A stretch of 64,000 nucleotides of DNA from Pirellulales bacterium. Lineage in GTDB: Bacteria > Planctomycetota > Planctomycetia > Pirellulales > UBA1268. The position numbers were made by a program, and so were the translations under genes. The stretch lies in the NCBI GenBank assembly GCA_016776925.1, contig JADHSL010000006.1:1-64000 (forward strand). The letters run 5' to 3'. This document shows positions 35,804 through 45,155 of this stretch, in pieces (within the stretch, counting starts at the first letter, position 1; every line of letters starts with the position of its first letter). Under the pieces are notes generated by a model. That model saw only the letters and a program-made list of their open reading frames with translations. It was not told the DNA's origin and made no database searches.

Positions 35804-36655
35804 ATGCAGTTTTTCAGGAATCAGTTGCGGCCTCAGGGTCATATTTTTGTAATCGGAATAGTCTTTCTGTGGTCGGCTGGTGCAGTAGCTCAGGTGGCCG
35901 ACGAGAGTCAGCCTGTTAATCCAGAGGCTGGAGTAGAGATTGGTGCAGCGATTGAGCCTGCAGCGGTTGAGCCAGTCATGCCTGAATCAGATTTGGGTAG
36001 AGGTGGCAACGATGTGATTCCAAGCGCACCAGATAATTTACTTGTCTATTACATAAAAGCACTTGGTGCGACTTTTGTTATTGTTTTTGTGGCTCTTTCG
36101 TTCGCGCTTGTTGCGTTGCTTGTCATGTGCTTCTTGCAGTTACGCCGTACGGTTCTTATGCCCCCTGAACTTATTGAAGGATTCGAGATTCATCTGGATA
36201 AGAAGGAGTTTCAGCAGGCATACGAACTTGCAAAGGCTGACGATTCCTACCTTGGTCGTGTGCTTTCTGTCGGCCTTGTCAAACTGCAGGTGGGTCGGCA
36301 GCAGGCGTTTGATGCAATGCGTGAAACACAGGCTGAGGAAGCGATGCAGCTCGAGCATAAAATCAGTTATGTGTCTCTCATCGGCGCATTGGCACCAATG
36401 TTTGGATTGCTTGGAACGGTGAGTGGTATGGTTAGTGCATTCACCGTTATCGCTCAGTCTGCAACTCAGCCAAAGCATCACGAGCTGGCGAGTGGGATTT
36501 CGCAGGCACTTGTGACAACGCTCATTGGGCTTTGGATAGCGATTCCTGCTGTGGCCTGTTTTAGCTTATTTCGTAATTGGCTTGAGCAACTCAATAGTGA
36601 CGTGGATACCGAAGCCGTGCGTCTTATTTCGAAAGTACCGTTGACTCAAAAGTAG
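35804..36655 (+). CDS. MotA/TolQ/ExbB-family proton channel protein
   Basis: The 283-residue protein has an N-terminal signal-like helix, a Pro/Glu-rich periplasmic stretch (residues 35-75), then three membrane helices: about 83-112 (ALGATFVIVFVALSFALVALLVM), about 188-214 (SLIGALAPMFGLLGTVSGMVSAF) and about 236-258 (LVTTLIGLWIAIPAVACFSLF). The GLLGTVSGMV motif is diagnostic of the TolQ/ExbB family. With ExbD partners it forms an inner-membrane channel that turns proton flow into movement of periplasmic partners. The two ExbD genes follow directly. No TonB, TolA, TolB or Pal gene is present here. Confidence 0.92.
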   Translation: MQFFRNQLRPQGHIFVIGIVFLWSAGAVAQVADESQPVNPEAGVEIGAAIEPAAVEPVMPESDLGRGGNDVIPSAPDNLLVYYIKALGATFVIVFVALSFALVALLVMCFLQLRRTVLMPPELIEGFEIHLDKKEFQQAYELAKADDSYLGRVLSVGLVKLQVGRQQAFDAMRETQAEEAMQLEHKISYVSLIGALAPMFGLLGTVSGMVSAFTVIAQSATQPKHHELASGISQALVTTLIGLWIAIPAVACFSLFRNWLEQLNSDVDTEAVRLISKVPLTQK

Positions 36656-36699
36656 TGTCACGGTGACAAGAGTAAATCGAATCTACGGGAAATTTTTCA

Positions 36700-37137
36700 G
36701 TGATACGGAGAAATAATGGGCCAGCTGTAGTTGAGAACGACATGACACCCATGATTGATGTGACGTTCCAGTTGATCACCTTTTTTATGTTCGTATTGAA
36801 TTTCAGTGAGGCAGAACAGGATGAACGTATTCAGCTTCCGTCGAGTCAATTAGCGAAGCCTGCAGAGGGAGTTGTTGAAGCGCCTATAACCATGCAACTC
36901 ACGGCAGACGGTGGCGTTTTATATGCTGGTGAGATCATTCCAGTCGATGAAATTGGAGGGTCGCTGCAACGAGAGCGAGATATTATTGTGGCAGCTGATA
37001 AAGATCCAAAACGTGCAACGGTTATTGTTCGAGCAGATGGTCGGGCGAATGCCGGTGACGTGCAGCGAGTTATTCAGATTTGCCAGGAGCTTGGATTTCA
37101 GAAATTTGCGCTCCGTGCCCTTTACAAGCCGGACTGA
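36700..37137 (+). CDS. ExbD/TolR-family protein, first copy
   Basis: The 145-residue protein has the standard layout: short cytoplasmic N terminus, one membrane helix (about residues 17-40) whose motif MTPMIDVTFQLITFFMF includes the proton-carrying Asp, and a periplasmic C-terminal domain. The start is GTG 36700, with the stop TGA immediately followed by the ATG of the second ExbD gene, so the two are coupled and probably form heteromers. The domain differs from TolR in length and has EIIPVDEIG and ATVIVRADGRANAGDVQRVI, the usual ExbD fold features. Confidence 0.92.
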   Translation: MIRRNNGPAVVENDMTPMIDVTFQLITFFMFVLNFSEAEQDERIQLPSSQLAKPAEGVVEAPITMQLTADGGVLYAGEIIPVDEIGGSLQRERDIIVAADKDPKRATVIVRADGRANAGDVQRVIQICQELGFQKFALRALYKPD

Positions 37138-37629
37138 ATGATGCCCCCTCCCCTTCCCCGTCGACGACTTGAAAAAGTGGCGGTCAATATGACCCCCATG
37201 ATTGACGTTGTATTTCAACTGATGATTTTCTTTATGCTAACGTTTAACATTATCGCTCCGGAAGGAGATTTTGATGTTCGTATGCCACTTGGGAAGTCTT
37301 CTGCAGAGCCTCCTGATGACCTTCAATTGCCGCCAATTCAAGTACGTTTGGCAGCAGATCAGGAGGGCACACTCGCAGGGATTTCGATGAACGGAGAGCC
37401 CGTTCTAGATTTCGGTGATCTGCGACAAAGAGTAGCCAGCTTTGTTGATGTTGCTCTCGAGAGTGGAGCGTCACTTGAAGATGTTGAATTAGAAATTGAT
37501 TGTGACTACGAACTTAACTATATCAATATTATTGATGCAATCACTGCAGTATCTGGCAGGCTGGAAGATGGGCAGCTCATTGAAATGGTCAAGAAAATAA
37601 GTTTTGTTCCACTTCAACGACAGCCATAG
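37138..37629 (+). CDS. ExbD/TolR-family protein, second copy
   Basis: The 163-residue protein has the membrane motif MTPMIDVVFQLMIFFMLTF with the conserved Asp and a periplasmic domain somewhat longer than that of the first copy. It starts directly at the base after the stop of the first copy. Two different ExbD proteins with one ExbB-like protein are common in planctomycetes. The xerD-like gene is transcribed toward it, with a 19-base gap; I see no clear terminator between these convergent genes. Confidence 0.92.
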   Translation: MMPPPLPRRRLEKVAVNMTPMIDVVFQLMIFFMLTFNIIAPEGDFDVRMPLGKSSAEPPDDLQLPPIQVRLAADQEGTLAGISMNGEPVLDFGDLRQRVASFVDVALESGASLEDVELEIDCDYELNYINIIDAITAVSGRLEDGQLIEMVKKISFVPLQRQP

Positions 37630-37648
37630 TTTTCCCAGTCCGGGTTGC

Positions 37649-38644
37649 TCAGCTTCTTGGATGGTATTGCAGATGAACACTCTTCAGTCGTCCAGAATCG
37701 ACGTGAGTGTACCGCTGTGTTGTAGCTATGCTGGCGTGCCCTAGCATTTCCTGAACGTGTCTCAGATCAACTCCACCGGCTACAAGATGAGTGGCAAAGC
37801 TGTGTCGAAGAGTATGGGGTGAAATGTTGTCGGCAAGGCCTGCAGAGGTGGCATGCTCGCGAACAATTTCCCAGATTCGCATTCGCGAGAGTCTATTGCC
37901 CCTCGTGGACACAATGACGTAGTTCTGTTCACTCAAGCGAGACACAAATTGAGATCTGTGATCACGTATCCACTGTGAGATCGCAGCATGAGCCCGCTGT
38001 CCAAGAGGAACCACCCGTTCTTTGTTCCCTTTGCCACGGCATGTGCAGAATTGCTCCTCGAGACGGAGATCGTCTAGCTTGAGTGAAGACACTTCCGAAG
38101 CACGGCAACCGGTGGCATAGAGCAGTTCTAAGAGGGCACGGTCACGTGAGCCTGTAGCAGTAAATCGTGACGGGCTGTCAAGCAAGAGATCAACTTGACG
38201 CGATGACAAAACGGCGGGGATCGTGTCATCGGGGCGAGCCAAGACAAGTTGTTCGGCAGGGTTGTCCGTCATGATTCCTTCAAGTTGAAGGAAAGAATAA
38301 AAGCACCTGAGTGTGGCTGCTTTTCTTGAAATTGTGGCTCGAGATTGTTTCTCATCAGAGAGTGTGCCGAGGTACTCTCCAAGGTCTTGGATCGTTGTTG
38401 TCAGGGGAGAACGGCCACTGAGCCACGCTCCAAATGATTGGAGGTCACGTCGGTATGCCGACTGGGTGTTCTCGGCGAGGCCTCTTTCATGACGGATGAA
38501 GGCAAGAAATCGTTCGATGAGTTCGTCGATACGAATCGTCGAAAGAACCTTGCTCTGCGGGCCCTTAAAAGCAATCTTTCGAATGCGTGAGCGTGGCGCA
38601 TTTTTCTGCTTCTTGATGCTCGTGCCTGGTTGCTTTTTTCCCAT
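37649..38644 (-). CDS. Tyrosine recombinase XerC/XerD
   Basis: This 331-residue tyrosine recombinase probably resolves chromosome dimers at the dif site. The N-terminal SAM-like core-binding domain (about residues 38-125) is followed by the catalytic domain with Arg181 (ATGCRASE), Lys205 in GKGNKER, His277 and Arg280 (PHTLRHSFATHL), His303 (LGHAS) and Tyr312 (TTQRYTHV). All catalytic residues are present. The first 33 residues are very basic and extra to the usual family length. Xer-type lineage C or D cannot be told by eye. It is on the same strand as metH, 52 bases downstream of it, which gives no functional hint. Confidence 0.9.
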   Translation of the reverse strand: MGKKQPGTSIKKQKNAPRSRIRKIAFKGPQSKVLSTIRIDELIERFLAFIRHERGLAENTQSAYRRDLQSFGAWLSGRSPLTTTIQDLGEYLGTLSDEKQSRATISRKAATLRCFYSFLQLEGIMTDNPAEQLVLARPDDTIPAVLSSRQVDLLLDSPSRFTATGSRDRALLELLYATGCRASEVSSLKLDDLRLEEQFCTCRGKGNKERVVPLGQRAHAAISQWIRDHRSQFVSRLSEQNYVIVSTRGNRLSRMRIWEIVREHATSAGLADNISPHTLRHSFATHLVAGGVDLRHVQEMLGHASIATTQRYTHVDSGRLKSVHLQYHPRS

Positions 38645-38696
38645 GGAGTTGATTCATCTGAGCGGAAAAAGGAAATCCTCAAATCAACTCCAGAAA

Positions 38697-41600
38697 TCAA
38701 GGGTCGTACCCAAGGTTCGGCGCGAGCCAACGCTCGATCTCTTTTTCTGCCATCCCTTTTCGAGTAGCGTACGATTGCACTTGTTCACGAGTGATTCTGT
38801 CTACAGCAAAGTATCGGCTTTCCGGGTGGCCAAAGTAGAGGCCGCACACGCTTGCCGCTGGTATCATCGCAAAGTTCTCTGTGAGACTCATGCCAGCAAC
38901 ATTTTCTGCATCGAGTAGTTGGAATAAGGCCGGTTTTTCTGTGTGATCCGGACAGGCCGGATAACCGGGAGCAGGACGAATACCGCGGTACTTTTCCGCA
39001 ATAAGATCATTCGTTCCAAGCTGCTCTTGTTTCCCGAAACCCCAGTCCTTTCGTGCTTTTTGATGGAGCCATTCTGCAAACGCCTCAGCGAGTCGATCAG
39101 CAAGTGCTTTAACCATGATTGAGTTGTAGTCATCGTGATCTTTATCAAACTGTTCAGCGAATTCATTGCAGCCATGACCGGCAGTGCATGCAAAGGCCCC
39201 AACATAATCTTTGCGTCCACTTGACACGGGTGCGACAAAGTCGGCTAACGCGTAGAAGGTTTCTTGTCCACGTCGCTCCCATTGTTGTCTGAGAGTGTAG
39301 ATCCGACCAGTTTCATTTTGTCGGTCGTCATCATCAAAAAGAACGATGTCATCTCCGTCACTATTTGCAGGAAAGAAGCCGTAGACTCCACGAGCCTCAA
39401 GTTTCTGTGTGGTGACGATGTCATCTAGAAGTTTTTGAGCATCATCGAAAAGTTTTTTGGCTTCATTGCCGACCGTAACATCATCGAAAATAGTCGGGTA
39501 TTTTCCCTTTAGTTCCCAGGCCATGAAAAATGGTGACCAATCGATAAAGGGAATAAGCTCCTCAAGCGATACTTTTGGAAGGTGGCGAAGGCCGAGAAAC
39601 TCCGGTTTCTCAATCTCGGCGAGTGACCAGTCGGTCGTCCAGCGTTTTTCAACGGCGGTTTTATACGGTACGAGCTTGACTTGTTGGCGGTTCTTGAAAT
39701 TTTCAAGGTCCCTTGCCTGAGCTTGGCGGTTTGCTTCTCCAAACGCCTCTTTAGAAGCTGGGTTCAGTAATTTCTCAACAACGCCAGCCGCACGCGAGGC
39801 ATCTGTTACGTGAACGACGTTTCCAGAGTACTGAGGGGCAATTTTTACCGCAGTGTGACGCGTTGATGTCGTCGCGCCGCCAATCAAAAGAGGGACCTCG
39901 AACTTTTCATGCTGGAACTCTTTTGCGACCTGAACCATTTCATCAAGGCTTGGAGTGATGAGGCCAGAAAGACCAACAATATCGACGTTCTCCTCGCGAG
40001 CTTTGTCGATGATCGTGGCACATGGAACCATGACACCGATATCAATTATTTCGTAGCCATTGCAGCCTAAAACAACACCAACAATGTTTTTTCCGATGTC
40101 ATGCACATCACCTTTGACGGTTGCTAAGAGAATACGACCACGCTTTGTTTCCTCCTCACCTTGTGCTTTTTTCTCCTCTTCCATGTAAGGCAAGAGATGT
40201 GCAACGGCCTTCTTCATGACACGCGCGCTTTTTACCACCTGAGGAAGAAACATCTTGCCTTCACCGAAGAGATCGCCGACTGTCTGCATGCCACTCATGA
40301 GCGGCCCTTCAATGATCTGAAGGCCCGTGTCATACTTGGTTCTGGCCTCTTCGATATCGTCCTCGACATGATCAGTAAGCCCTTTAAGTAATGCGTGTGC
40401 GAGCCGGTCGTCGATGTCGAGTTCCCGCCACTCATCAACTTTTTTAGAGCCGCTTTCGCCATCACCTTTCACGGTTTCTGCAAAATCAATCAACCTGTCA
40501 GTCGCATCTTCCCGGCGGTCAAACAAGACATCTTCAATTTTCTCGAGGAGTTCGTGGTCGATGTCTTCATAAAGCGCAAGTTGGCCTGCGTTGACGATCC
40601 CCATGTCCATACCGGCTTTGATGGCATGATAAAGAAAAGCAGCATGCATCGCCTCACGAACAAGGTTGTTTCCTCGGAACGAGAAGGAGATATTGCTCAC
40701 GCCGCCAGAAATTTTTGCGAGTGGCATTTTTTCTTTGATCTGTCGCGTCGCCTCAATGAAATTTATCGCATAGCGATTATGCTCCTCCATCCCAGTGGCT
40801 ACCGTAAGAATATTGGGATCGAAAATAATATCCTCGGGAGGGAAGTCAGCCTTTTCCGTAAGGAGTTGGTAGGCTCGTTCACATATTGCGACTTTATTAT
40901 CTATGTCGGTGGCCTGGCCATGCTCGTCAAACGCCATGACAACGACAGCGGCTCCATAATCACGGATAATTCGAGCCTGTTTGAGGAACATATCCTCGCC
41001 CTCTTTTAGGCTGATTGAATTGACGATGCCTTTTCCCTGAATGCACTTCAGGCCAGCCTCAAGGACTCCCCATCGAGATGAGTCAATCATGATGGGGACA
41101 CGAGAGACATCAGGTTCACTGGAAAGGAGCGTCAGGAATTTCGTCATGACAGCTGGTCCGTCGAGCATGCCTTCGTCAACATTGACATCAATGATGTTGG
41201 CCCCATTTTCAACCTGTTGTCGGGCAACACTCAGAGCAGCCTCATAATTTTCTTCTTTAATAAGCCGGGCAAACGCTCGTGATCCTGTGATGTTTGTGCG
41301 TTCACCAATGATCGTAAAACTGCTCTCAGGACGGACTTCGAGAAGTTCAAGGCCAGAGTAACGGCTCAATCGTGGTTGATCTGGTGATCGTCGTGGTGGG
41401 TGAAGAGAGACTTCGTCAGCAATAGCACGAATATGGTCTGGAGTTGTTCCACAACATCCACCAACGATGTTGAGGAAACCATCACGAGCAAATTCACCGA
41501 TGACGGACGCCATCATTTCTGGGGTCTCATCGAAGCCTCCGAGAGCATTGGGCAACCCGGCGTTGGGGTAGCAGCTCACCATACGAGGACAGATACGAGA

Positions 41601-42389
41601 GAGATCTGCGAGATAAGGACGAAGCTTTTCAGGGCCGAGCGCGCAGTTGATTCCGGCGCTCAGTAAGTTTGCATGAGAGATGCTCTGATAGCATGCATCG
41701 ACGGTCTGGGCAGAAAGCGTTCGTCCGCCTTCGAAGACAGTAAACGATGCCATGATTGGTACTGCTATGCCTGTCGACCGGAAGGATTCTTCAATAGCAA
41801 GCAAGGCCGCTTTCAGCACAAGGGTGTCAAACGCTGTTTCTGCAAGAAGGAGGTCGACACCTCCCTCGAGAAGCGCTTCTATCTGCGCTCTGTAGCATGC
41901 AACCATTTCGTCAAAAGTGACATCACGATGTCCTGGGTCAGCTACGTTTCCAGCAATTGAGAGCTGCTTATTCGTTGGCCCTATTGAGCCTGCAACAAAA
42001 CGTGGTTTGTCAGGGGTTTTCAGTGTCGCTGCGTCAGCGGCTTCCCTTGCGATCCTGCAGGCAGCAAGATTCAATTCTCGGGTATGGTCTTGGAGTCCAA
42101 AGTCTGCCAAGGCCACAGGTGTTGCACCAAATGTGTTGGTTTCAACAATGTCGGCACCAGCCTCTAGGAAAGAGGCGTGAATCTGCTTTATGGCATCTGG
42201 CTGTGAAAGCGTTAAAGCGTCAATACAGTTTTTCAGATCACGCTCATTGTCTCGGAAAGGTTCGCCTCGAAAACCCTGTTCATCCAGGCCGAGAGCATGA
42301 ACCATTGTGCCCATAGCACCATCTAAAATAGCAATTCGTTCATTGAGAACGTTAAGAAAATCTTTCGAACGGTTTGTGGAAATCTCCAT
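38697..42389 (-). CDS. metH: Cobalamin-dependent methionine synthase
   Basis: MetH moves a methyl group from methyltetrahydrofolate through cobalamin to homocysteine. The 1230-residue protein holds all four modules in order: homocysteine domain with the zinc cysteines in NCALGPE and [11 protein letters not shown] (residues 1-330); folate domain ([28 protein letters not shown]); cobalamin-binding domain with the cap and the motif [10 protein letters not shown] supplying the axial His, then DIGVMVP; and the C-terminal reactivation domain (about 905-1220, [15 protein letters not shown]) which binds AdoMet. The upstream 320 bases have no riboswitch I can recognise. Confidence 0.97.
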   Translation of the reverse strand: MEISTNRSKDFLNVLNERIAILDGAMGTMVHALGLDEQGFRGEPFRDNERDLKNCIDALTLSQPDAIKQIHASFLEAGADIVETNTFGATPVALADFGLQDHTRELNLAACRIAREAADAATLKTPDKPRFVAGSIGPTNKQLSIAGNVADPGHRDVTFDEMVACYRAQIEALLEGGVDLLLAETAFDTLVLKAALLAIEESFRSTGIAVPIMASFTVFEGGRTLSAQTVDACYQSISHANLLSAGINCALGPEKLRPYLADLSRICPRMVSCYPNAGLPNALGGFDETPEMMASVIGEFARDGFLNIVGGCCGTTPDHIRAIADEVSLHPPRRSPDQPRLSRYSGLELLEVRPESSFTIIGERTNITGSRAFARLIKEENYEAALSVARQQVENGANIIDVNVDEGMLDGPAVMTKFLTLLSSEPDVSRVPIMIDSSRWGVLEAGLKCIQGKGIVNSISLKEGEDMFLKQARIIRDYGAAVVVMAFDEHGQATDIDNKVAICERAYQLLTEKADFPPEDIIFDPNILTVATGMEEHNRYAINFIEATRQIKEKMPLAKISGGVSNISFSFRGNNLVREAMHAAFLYHAIKAGMDMGIVNAGQLALYEDIDHELLEKIEDVLFDRREDATDRLIDFAETVKGDGESGSKKVDEWRELDIDDRLAHALLKGLTDHVEDDIEEARTKYDTGLQIIEGPLMSGMQTVGDLFGEGKMFLPQVVKSARVMKKAVAHLLPYMEEEKKAQGEEETKRGRILLATVKGDVHDIGKNIVGVVLGCNGYEIIDIGVMVPCATIIDKAREENVDIVGLSGLITPSLDEMVQVAKEFQHEKFEVPLLIGGATTSTRHTAVKIAPQYSGNVVHVTDASRAAGVVEKLLNPASKEAFGEANRQAQARDLENFKNRQQVKLVPYKTAVEKRWTTDWSLAEIEKPEFLGLRHLPKVSLEELIPFIDWSPFFMAWELKGKYPTIFDDVTVGNEAKKLFDDAQKLLDDIVTTQKLEARGVYGFFPANSDGDDIVLFDDDDRQNETGRIYTLRQQWERRGQETFYALADFVAPVSSGRKDYVGAFACTAGHGCNEFAEQFDKDHDDYNSIMVKALADRLAEAFAEWLHQKARKDWGFGKQEQLGTNDLIAEKYRGIRPAPGYPACPDHTEKPALFQLLDAENVAGMSLTENFAMIPAASVCGLYFGHPESRYFAVDRITREQVQSYATRKGMAEKEIERWLAPNLGYDP

Positions 42390-42709
42390 CGCGCTTTCTG
42401 GTCGGTCGTGGGTGTAATTATGGAACAGAATCGGAAGGACGCTGTTTTCACAAAAATACGTCGAATCCTGCCCAAATTATAGGCCAGTTAATGATCTTGG
42501 GATACTGTGATGTGTTCTTTGCGGGGATTGCCCAGTGCTCATGAAATACGCCTGTGTTTGAGAATTTGGGCTGATGGCCGTGGATGTAGTGGTGGAAAAA
42601 GAAATTTCAAACAATGACCACGACCTCAGGTGGGTCAAACTCTACTGAAGGTACCTCTGCTCTCTAAAGGATTTGGCTCATTTAAGACGAGAACCTGATC
42701 AGGGGAAGT
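42390..42709. other. 320-base divergent intergenic region, metH and the membrane-protein cassette
   Basis: No gene is visible here. It must hold the promoters of metH (leftward) and of the gene at 42710 (rightward). I looked for a cobalamin box and for SAM-type riboswitch cores on the metH side and found neither. Nothing else stands out. Confidence 0.5.
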
Positions 42710-43309
42710 ATGGATCTGATTGCAATTTTTCCACGTGTACGGCATACGAAACGCTGTCTTTCGTCAGGAGACAGCTGTCGTGAGCCTGTGTGTAACCCTG
42801 AGTCGTTGTACACACATGAATCGGTGCGGCGTTTGTGTCCGTCGCACGAAGATAATCAGTTGATGAAACAATTCGATGCGGCTTGGCTAGCCGGCTTTCG
42901 AGCAGCATCCCAGGCCAGCAAGGCATCGTGTGTTTTGAAGGAATCTCGGCACGAGCCCATGATTCAATCCAGCAGCCAGAAGGCTCGGCAACAAAGTTTG
43001 CCCATGCCGGTGATAGCTGAAAATAGTAGGCGGCATGTAAAGGATTTGGAATCGACTGCGAAAACAAAAAAACGGACCGTTAAGGCTCGAGGGGACGTAG
43101 ATAAGTCTCGAAAAAATATTCGCCTTGCGGCGTTATATCTGCCATCGCTGACGTTGTGGGTCCTGTCTTTCATTGCGGCCGTAATCTGGCTTGGTGTCTT
43201 TTTTGTTGAGCGGCAGCCAACTGCACATGAGAACGTTCACGGAATAGGAACTGTTCGTTTTGCGGAAACACCTGTTTCATCGTATGGACAAGAAAAAAGT
43301 AGGCAGTAG
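42710..43309 (+). CDS. Single-pass membrane protein, first gene of a three-gene cassette
   Basis: I do not recognise a family. The 199-residue product has a Cys-containing N-terminal part (Cys at residues 16, 23, 28 and 43, possibly metal-binding), a basic middle (residues 105-137, KTKKRTVKARGDVDKSRKN), one clear membrane helix (about 140-166, LYLPSLTLWVLSFIAAVIWLGVFF) and a short tail after it. An AGGGGAAG site precedes ATG 42710, though later starts such as the Met at residue 52 are possible. The stop TAG is directly followed by the ATG of the next gene. It may anchor the two P-loop proteins that follow to the membrane. Confidence 0.6.
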   Translation: MDLIAIFPRVRHTKRCLSSGDSCREPVCNPESLYTHESVRRLCPSHEDNQLMKQFDAAWLAGFRAASQASKASCVLKESRHEPMIQSSSQKARQQSLPMPVIAENSRRHVKDLESTAKTKKRTVKARGDVDKSRKNIRLAALYLPSLTLWVLSFIAAVIWLGVFFVERQPTAHENVHGIGTVRFAETPVSSYGQEKSRQ

Positions 43310-44059
43310 ATGCAATTCGACCGACTCGATCAAAGTTTTTTGAATCATGCAACACTCTTGGAGCAGCAGGGTGCAGTGTGTGCGGAGCTCGACGCTGGGC
43401 CTACTACCGCCCGTGAAAGTGCAAGCAATAAAGCAACTCGTGGAAAAGCTAGCCTGGACAAGCAGCGACAAGGTGGTTCAACGCAACTAGAGATGTCTGA
43501 GGAAAGTGCTCTCGACGACGTATTAGCGATGCTTCTAACGGCAGTGCCAGAGCAATGGGAAATGCTTGCAGATCGAATTGTGGATGCCCGGAAAAAGGGA
43601 TGTCGCATCATCGCTATTGCCGGCCACCATGCTCAGGAGGGGCGGACAACAATCACACGGGGTTTATCCTCAGTCTTGCGGTCAGATGGCCGGCAGGTTC
43701 GTTGTCTGGGCTCTTCACAAGAGCTCTGGCGCGAGTTAATCGGTGACTCTGGGATGTGGCAGCTGCATCAGGACCGACAGGGTTGCCTTGAGTCGCAATG
43801 GAAAGAAGATATTATTCTCGTGGATTCAGGTGTCTGGTTTCCACCCGGCCCATTCCGAAAGCAAGATATAGCGTCCCGCGTTTTTGGTTGTGATGCCGTG
43901 CTGTTGGTTCGTCACGCGGATGTGACCCCCTGCCCTAGTCGGCAGCAATTCCTGTTGAGTCTAGGTGTCTTTCCTATCGGAGAAGTTGTAACCTTCTCTG
44001 GCCATAAAGATTGTGGTCCTGTTTCACGGGATGTACTGAACTCCTCCTGTATCGCTTAA
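43310..44059 (+). CDS. ParA/BY-kinase-like P-loop protein with altered Walker A
   Basis: The 249-residue protein has a low-complexity N-terminal part, then a domain resembling the ParA/MinD or exopolysaccharide tyrosine-kinase (CpsD/Wzc) fold. Strand CRIIAIAG leads into a loop GHHAQEGRTT (residues 105-114), where family members have xxxxGEGKTT, so the second Walker Lys is Arg112. The Walker B-like strand is DIILVDSG (Asp172). Later strands CDAVLLVRH and the segment PIGEVVTFSG fit the ParA order. No Tyr-rich tail is seen. It lies base-to-base after the membrane-protein gene. ATP hydrolysis is doubtful. Confidence 0.68.
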   Translation: MQFDRLDQSFLNHATLLEQQGAVCAELDAGPTTARESASNKATRGKASLDKQRQGGSTQLEMSEESALDDVLAMLLTAVPEQWEMLADRIVDARKKGCRIIAIAGHHAQEGRTTITRGLSSVLRSDGRQVRCLGSSQELWRELIGDSGMWQLHQDRQGCLESQWKEDIILVDSGVWFPPGPFRKQDIASRVFGCDAVLLVRHADVTPCPSRQQFLLSLGVFPIGEVVTFSGHKDCGPVSRDVLNSSCIA

Positions 44060-44075
44060 TTCGGAGGGTACTGCA

Positions 44076-44840
44076 ATGGTTCGGGACAAGTCGTTCGGTT
44101 CTTGTGAACCCCAAGGAGCTGAAAGAAAGCCCACAGAGCTGGTACAAACAGACCAGTTGGTGGGTCAAGGTACGAGTCAGCCGGTAGTTCGGCCTCAGGA
44201 TTTCAGCCTGTTCCACTCCCAGCGAGCCGCAGTCGCGCGTTTGCAGTATGCGGCTACTCAGGAAGCGAGTCTTGCAATTCTTTGTGGCCCAGGTGGTTCC
44301 GGCGTATCAACCGTTTTGAGTGCCTTGTCTACAAATCTTCAGCATGTAGCACATGTCGTTCAGATCGATTTGAGGACACTTGAGACATTCTCGAAACTTG
44401 CGCCGTATTCGAACAGTGAGGCACTTGTTTTCGCGATCGATAATTGTCATCTGGCGTCAGACTGCATGTTAGGGTCAGTTTCGGATGCTATATGGCGGCA
44501 ATCACCAAAAGCGTCTGTTGTTCTTGGTGGTCGTGGACGATTGCTGACGCTTTTAGCACGAGATCGTGGTTTGTTAGATAAGGCTTTGTTGCGGTCGGTT
44601 CTACATCCGTTTTCACTCGCTGAGACACGGGCTGTCGTGCAATCACGATTGAGCGGGAACGGTTTGTTTTATTCGGAAAGAGTACCGGAAGTCATTCATG
44701 AAGTGACAGCAGGCATTGCAGAAAATATTTTTCGTCTCATCGGCATGGCACAACTTGTCGGTGGTGGGCTTCCCGGCCAGCCAATTGAGGTTGCTGATAT
44801 CGAGCAGATCCACGAACGGCTTTATGCCGCAGCGGCATAA
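44076..44840 (+). CDS. ExeA/AAA-like ATPase with degenerate Walker motifs
   Basis: The 254-residue protein resembles ExeA/GspA-type AAA proteins: FHSQRAAVARLQYAATQEASLAILCGPGGSG, then IDNCHLA, and a C-terminal helical lid with RLIGMAQLVGG. The Walker A loop is GPGGSGVST (residues 71-79) with the essential Lys replaced by Val77, and the Walker B pair reads Asp122-Asn123 instead of Asp-Glu. It probably does not hydrolyse ATP, so a scaffold or regulator role is more likely. GGAGGG before ATG 44076 marks the start. It is the third gene of the cassette, 16 bases after the ParA-like gene. Confidence 0.68.
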   Translation: MVRDKSFGSCEPQGAERKPTELVQTDQLVGQGTSQPVVRPQDFSLFHSQRAAVARLQYAATQEASLAILCGPGGSGVSTVLSALSTNLQHVAHVVQIDLRTLETFSKLAPYSNSEALVFAIDNCHLASDCMLGSVSDAIWRQSPKASVVLGGRGRLLTLLARDRGLLDKALLRSVLHPFSLAETRAVVQSRLSGNGLFYSERVPEVIHEVTAGIAENIFRLIGMAQLVGGGLPGQPIEVADIEQIHERLYAAAA

Positions 44841-44936
44841 AGGTTTTGTGTGCGTAGCGAAGCACCCCGAATGAAACATTTTCTGCTTTGCTCTTGCTAG
44901 CCGGTATTCTGTTGATGTCATGTGATCTGGAATTGT

Positions 44937-44988
44937 CTCCTGTCCTTGCATTTGTGGAAACTCCGGCGACAGGAGGGCGAAGTTTTTT
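44937..44988 (+). terminator. Candidate terminator after the three-gene cassette
   Basis: CTCCTGTC (44937-44944) pairs perfectly with GACAGGAG (44968-44975) around a 23-base loop, and six T bases follow at 44983-44988. The loop is longer than usual. It ends the transcript of the gene stopping at 44840 in this reading. The surrounding 315-base gap up to fucP holds no supported gene. Confidence 0.4.
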
Positions 44989-45079
44989 CTGGACCGAGGC
45001 TGTTTGTTCATTAACGAAGTTCCTGCAAGTGGCCGGAATCCGGTGTTTACCTGATCTGGCTCTGAAAACGCAGATGTGT

Positions 45080-45091
45080 TTGTTACAACAA
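45080..45091 (+). promoter_or_regulatory. Inverted repeat before fucP, possible operator
   Basis: TTGTT and AACAA flank the two bases AC, giving a 12-base dyad about 65 bases before the fucP start. Sugar-operon repressors of the LacI or GntR kind bind dyads of this size. The dyad is AT-rich and could arise by chance, and no regulator gene is next to the cluster. Confidence 0.25.
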
Positions 45092-45155
45092 TGTTGAGCT
45101 AATCCGGGGAACTGTCCGTATTGAAGTGCGGTGGTGTCTATTGAGGAGGTTTGGA

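Noticed and set aside
40395-41009. 204-codon open frame on the plus strand inside metH
   Set aside because: It is antisense to the pterin and linker region of metH, whose motifs are clear; no ribosome binding site and no recognisable protein features.
42390-42709. Riboswitch for metH
   Set aside because: I looked for cobalamin and SAM riboswitch cores on the minus strand and found no convincing conserved blocks.
44888-45097. Short hydrophobic open frame starting MLLLAGILLMSC, looking like a lipoprotein signal
   Set aside because: It has a weak start, lies across the terminator-like hairpin and the dyad before fucP, and its later part has no protein-like pattern.
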